DNA of 64,000 nucleotides from contig JAQGDQ010000032.1 of NCBI GenBank assembly GCA_030141605.1, positions 993,521 to 1,057,520 on the forward strand, written 5' to 3'. Under the pieces are notes generated by a model. It had not been told where the DNA came from. It made no database searches and worked only from the letters and a program-made list of their open reading frames with translations. The first letter of the stretch is position 1; every line of letters starts with the position of its first letter. The DNA is from Tubiluchus corallicola (lineage: Eukaryota > Priapulida > Priapulimorpha > Priapulimorphida > Tubiluchidae). Position numbers and translations under genes: made by a program. This document shows positions 61,062-64,000 of the stretch, piece by piece.

Positions 61062-62725
61062 TAAGGTTGGCGGGTACGTTATAGAAGACGTCGAAGATAT
61101 TAAATTACAACAGGACAAATGTCCAGCTTTTGAAAAAACCTGTACATCTTGCAATCGCAGAAACCATTTTTCTATGGCATGTAAATCGAGATATAAGCCA
61201 AAACATGCAGCTCTAGACCATGACAAAGGTCGTGAACAATCCAGCTCATGGGTAAACAGGACACCATGTTTGAAACATCATGTTCAATTACATCCCATGT
61301 ACATGCAAAACATAGCCATCATGCAGTTCTCCTTAGTCATCACCTATATGACCATACATGTAATAGTTGGCTACACCAGCCATCGAAGCCTTAACCATTC
61401 ATTACACTGCACATGTCAATAAACCCAAATGACTACACAGCCCTTGGATTTCACTGTGGCAGACAACTAAATTCTTGCATACTTTCAGCAATAGCAGACA
61501 CTGGATACCAGAGTTGCCCGTGCAGCCTTAAAATCCTTATTCGTACAGGCATATCAGAGCAACATCTCATACCTGTCAACATGCGCATGCAAGCGTGGAG
61601 TCAACATCCTTGGCACTGCTATCCTAAGATTCACTGGTACATCTATGGCTGCCAAACAGCTGGAAACCAGGCAGACTGTATATGTCACTGATGCTTCAAA
61701 CAAATTATACACTAGCCATGAAGCTTGCACTTATAATGATCACAGAGAGCTTTCCAATTATTGGGGAGGTTTTACAAAACACAAGAGATATCATCATTGC
61801 ACAGTACTTCATCCGAAACACATGGTCTATCCAACCCCCAAAAAAGCAGTAGTGGTTTGACATCCAAGTGCCACTGCCCACAATGACAGTTGCAACCGTA
61901 CAGCACCCTCACAACCTGCAGCACCTCCTGCTTCCCCAGTTCTCCCAGTATACCCATTTCAGTGTGTCTGTGCTGACTTCTTTCATTACAAGGGTGTCTA
62001 GTACCTCATTGTTGTTGACCGTTATACCAACTGGCCCATTGTCGAACATTCCCCAATTTTGGCCACAGGCCTCAATGCCTGTCTCCACCGAGTTTTTGTC
62101 ACTTACGGCATTGCCGAAGAAGTGGCGTCAGATGGTGGCTCAGAATTTACTTCATTTTCCAGTATGCCAGTTTTTTCAGACAGGGGTGTCCATCATCGCC
62201 TGTCTTTGGTAGCCTTTCCCCACAGCAATTGTAGAGCAGAATTAGGTGTTAAGACCATTAAGCACATGATTAGGAATAAGGCCCCAAAGGCGACCTTAAT
62301 ACAGACTTGTTTCAACGAGCAAGCCTGCAGTATAGAAATTGACCAAACAGAGGTACCCAGCTATCACCTAGACCAGTGTCTGCTTCGCCACCCTATATAG
62401 GATTTCATCCCTATAATACCCGGTCACTACCAACCATATAATACTTGGCAGGAATCACCACTATCCCGAGAAAAAGCCTTGCGTAACAGGCACATGAAAC
62501 CATCGGAACAGTGAACTGAACACATAAACGCCTACCCCCACTAATTGTTGGTGACAAGGTACGTATACAAAATCAGACAGGAGATCATCCTACCAAATGG
62601 GACAAGACTGGTATAGTCACTGAAGTCTGTCAGTATGACCAATATGTCATCAAGGTGGATGGCTCGGGCAGAGTAACACTTTGGAATAGACGTTTTCTCC
62701 AGAAATATGAATCACTTTATCAACC
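61062..62725 (+). pseudogene. Internally deleted Ty3/gypsy-type polyprotein (zinc knuckle, protease, integrase)
   Basis: Reading plus-strand frames in order: a CCHC zinc knuckle (C-x2-C-x4-H-x4-C, 61147-61182); an aspartic protease active-site motif ADTG (about 61494-61505) with flanking protease-like sequence in two frames; an integrase catalytic core from about 61955 to 62260, with candidate acidic residues near 61973, 62132 (in DGGSEF) and 62239; and a C-terminal beta-rich module with VIKVDGSGRVTL and a following NRRFL (62649-62705). Between protease and integrase the RT and RNase H are absent. Several frameshifts and stops interrupt the rest. No 5' LTR was seen. This is a dead retrotransposon, not a functional element. 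Confidence 0.75.
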
Positions 62726-62970
62726 ACACCTCAGTATCTTCATTGATACTGACCTTGCTTACAACGGCAGATGCTCACCAGTTAAGAAACCTGTAATGAC
62801 AGCCACTCTGCTACCTAAAATAAATCAACTGCATCAGCTCCACCCAACCCCGTCATACTGCATTGTTCAACTTAACAGAGGACAACTCCTCAGTGGCACA
62901 AAGATTTTGATGTGTCTGGTAGTTTGGTCAATTATCAGTCTTCGATGTATGCTACCTCCGTCCAAAACAT

Positions 62971-63300
62971 AGGGGGGATAGAGGATCTCGAAGATTGTAG
63001 CACGTGAAGAGTATTGCTGTTTGCCGGGAGGCAACTTTTAACACATTTACTGATAAGAACTTAATGCGGTGTCAACCAGATATTTGACTTTTAAGACAGT
63101 TAATTATTTGCTGTTTTACTTTTGTAATTAAAGGTACATTAATTTTCTTAAATTAGTATAATTCGAAACATTTAGATTTGCATTTACGCAATAGTAGTAT
63201 TTTGTTTTTGTCATTTCAGCCTGATCATTGCTGCAATATCCTAAATAAACCACTTTGATTCAGCAAAAACTTCCATAGTTAATTAGGTTATAGTGGGTAT
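62971..63300 (+). mobile_element. Candidate polypurine tract and 3' LTR of the gypsy copy
   Basis: A purine tract aggggggata (62971-62980) follows the polyprotein remnant, and a TGTAGCACGTG start at 62996 is a plausible LTR edge. The 3' edge could not be fixed because no second LTR is in the window to compare. Confidence 0.35.
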
Positions 63301-64000
63301 GGACCGTTACTAGGGTATAAAATTATTGAGATAAAAACCAATGATGAAACCATCGATATACCAAAGTGTATAAAGAGGAAGTGACGAAAGCCGCCTAATG
63401 TTACGTATTTCCTTTTTGCGATTAGCGGCTATGCTGGCGGCATCAAACGGCCATTCAGTGAAAAATTTGGAGCGCTGCATTGACTGTAATAATAATATTA
63501 TTAAGTTCACCAGTAGTGTTGGCATACGTGCAATTTTGATAAGCCAAAATCACTTTTGCGTTTTTAATAAAAGAAGTATATCTCAATTAAAAGCAATTAT
63601 TAGTTTAAAAAAATTGAAAACATTTCATGAAAAGGAAAAAAATTGTAGCAATAAGTTTGTATTATGTACTTGCAAATGCCTGTTCAGTTTTCTTGTAAGT
63701 AAAATTTTATTGTTTTTCCTGAGGAAAGAGGCTAGCTGACTGCGTGATGGGCTGCCTGCTATGTAAAGAAGTAATGCATTTTTCATTGATTTATTGATTT
63801 TTCTCTCCCCCCTCTCTTAGAGAGAAAGAGGGGGAGAAAGAGAGAGAGAGTTAAAAGAAAGACGGAACTATGAACTATGAATTTTATTTCACACATCAAA
63901 ATACAATATTGTACACATAAATAAACAATAAATAAAATAATTTGAGTAGTGTGAGGTGAGTGTACGACCATACGGTCATTAACACACTCACCTTACTTAA
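63301..64000. other. Right end of the window
   Basis: There is a T/C- and A/G-rich hairpin-like stretch at 63801-63838 followed by (GA)n. I recognise no gene here. Confidence 0.5.

Noticed and set aside
63398-63739. 113-codon plus-strand open frame at the right end
   Set aside because: No recognisable domain; AT-rich composition makes such frames expected by chance.

Overview
This window is AT-rich eukaryotic DNA. It has spliced genes with GT..AG introns from about 0.1 to 4.4 kb, AATAAA poly(A) signals, LINE and Ty3/gypsy relics, MITEs and tRNA-derived SINE-like sequences. The protein families (NIPA, SLC49, MRPS26, CDK5RAP3, PWWP2, CCDC125) point to an animal. The divergence from vertebrate sequences and the repeat types suggest a non-vertebrate, probably an aquatic invertebrate; the phylum cannot be settled from the sequence alone. 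No bacterial operon, CRISPR array, phage or intact virus is present.

Layout: (1) 318-1421 minus, a single-exon NIPA2-like magnesium transporter gene. (2) 3177-14116 plus, a ten-exon SLC49A3 (MFSD7) major-facilitator gene. (3) 15726-20177 minus, MRPS26 (mitochondrial ribosome small subunit), four or five exons, convergent with SLC49A3. (4) 22501-24126 minus, CDK5RAP3 (C53/LZAP), two exons. (5) 24541-30476 plus, a PWWP2A/B-like chromatin reader, two exons split by a 4.4 kb intron. It is head-to-head with CDK5RAP3 across about 414 bp, which probably holds a shared promoter. (6) 30477-42090, a long gene-poor stretch with a 100-bp tandem duplication, a 428-bp MITE and a foldback element. (7) 42091-54650 minus, CCDC125, twelve coding exons plus a likely 5' UTR exon near 58.8 kb. 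(8) About 55-64 kb, a retrotransposon graveyard: several LINE 3' ends, an RT remnant, and a Ty3/gypsy copy that kept a zinc knuckle, protease motif and integrase but lost its reverse transcriptase.

Exon structures were derived by hand from splice-site consensus, reading phase and resemblance to the human proteins as recalled. Phase is consistent at every junction of the six gene models. One extra 49-nt candidate exon in CCDC125 fits no neighbour in phase and is reported separately. The genes are general housekeeping or regulatory genes (Mg2+ transport, solute transport, mitochondrial translation, UFMylation/ER-phagy, chromatin, cytoskeleton/motility) and do not form a pathway.

I found no clearly new biological system. 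The most interesting leads are a CDK5RAP3 whose disordered loop lacks the tryptophan-based IDWG motifs, a tRNA-Thr-like sequence enclosed in a long foldback, a 42-nt in-frame micro-intron in MRPS26, and the phase-breaking candidate exon in CCDC125.
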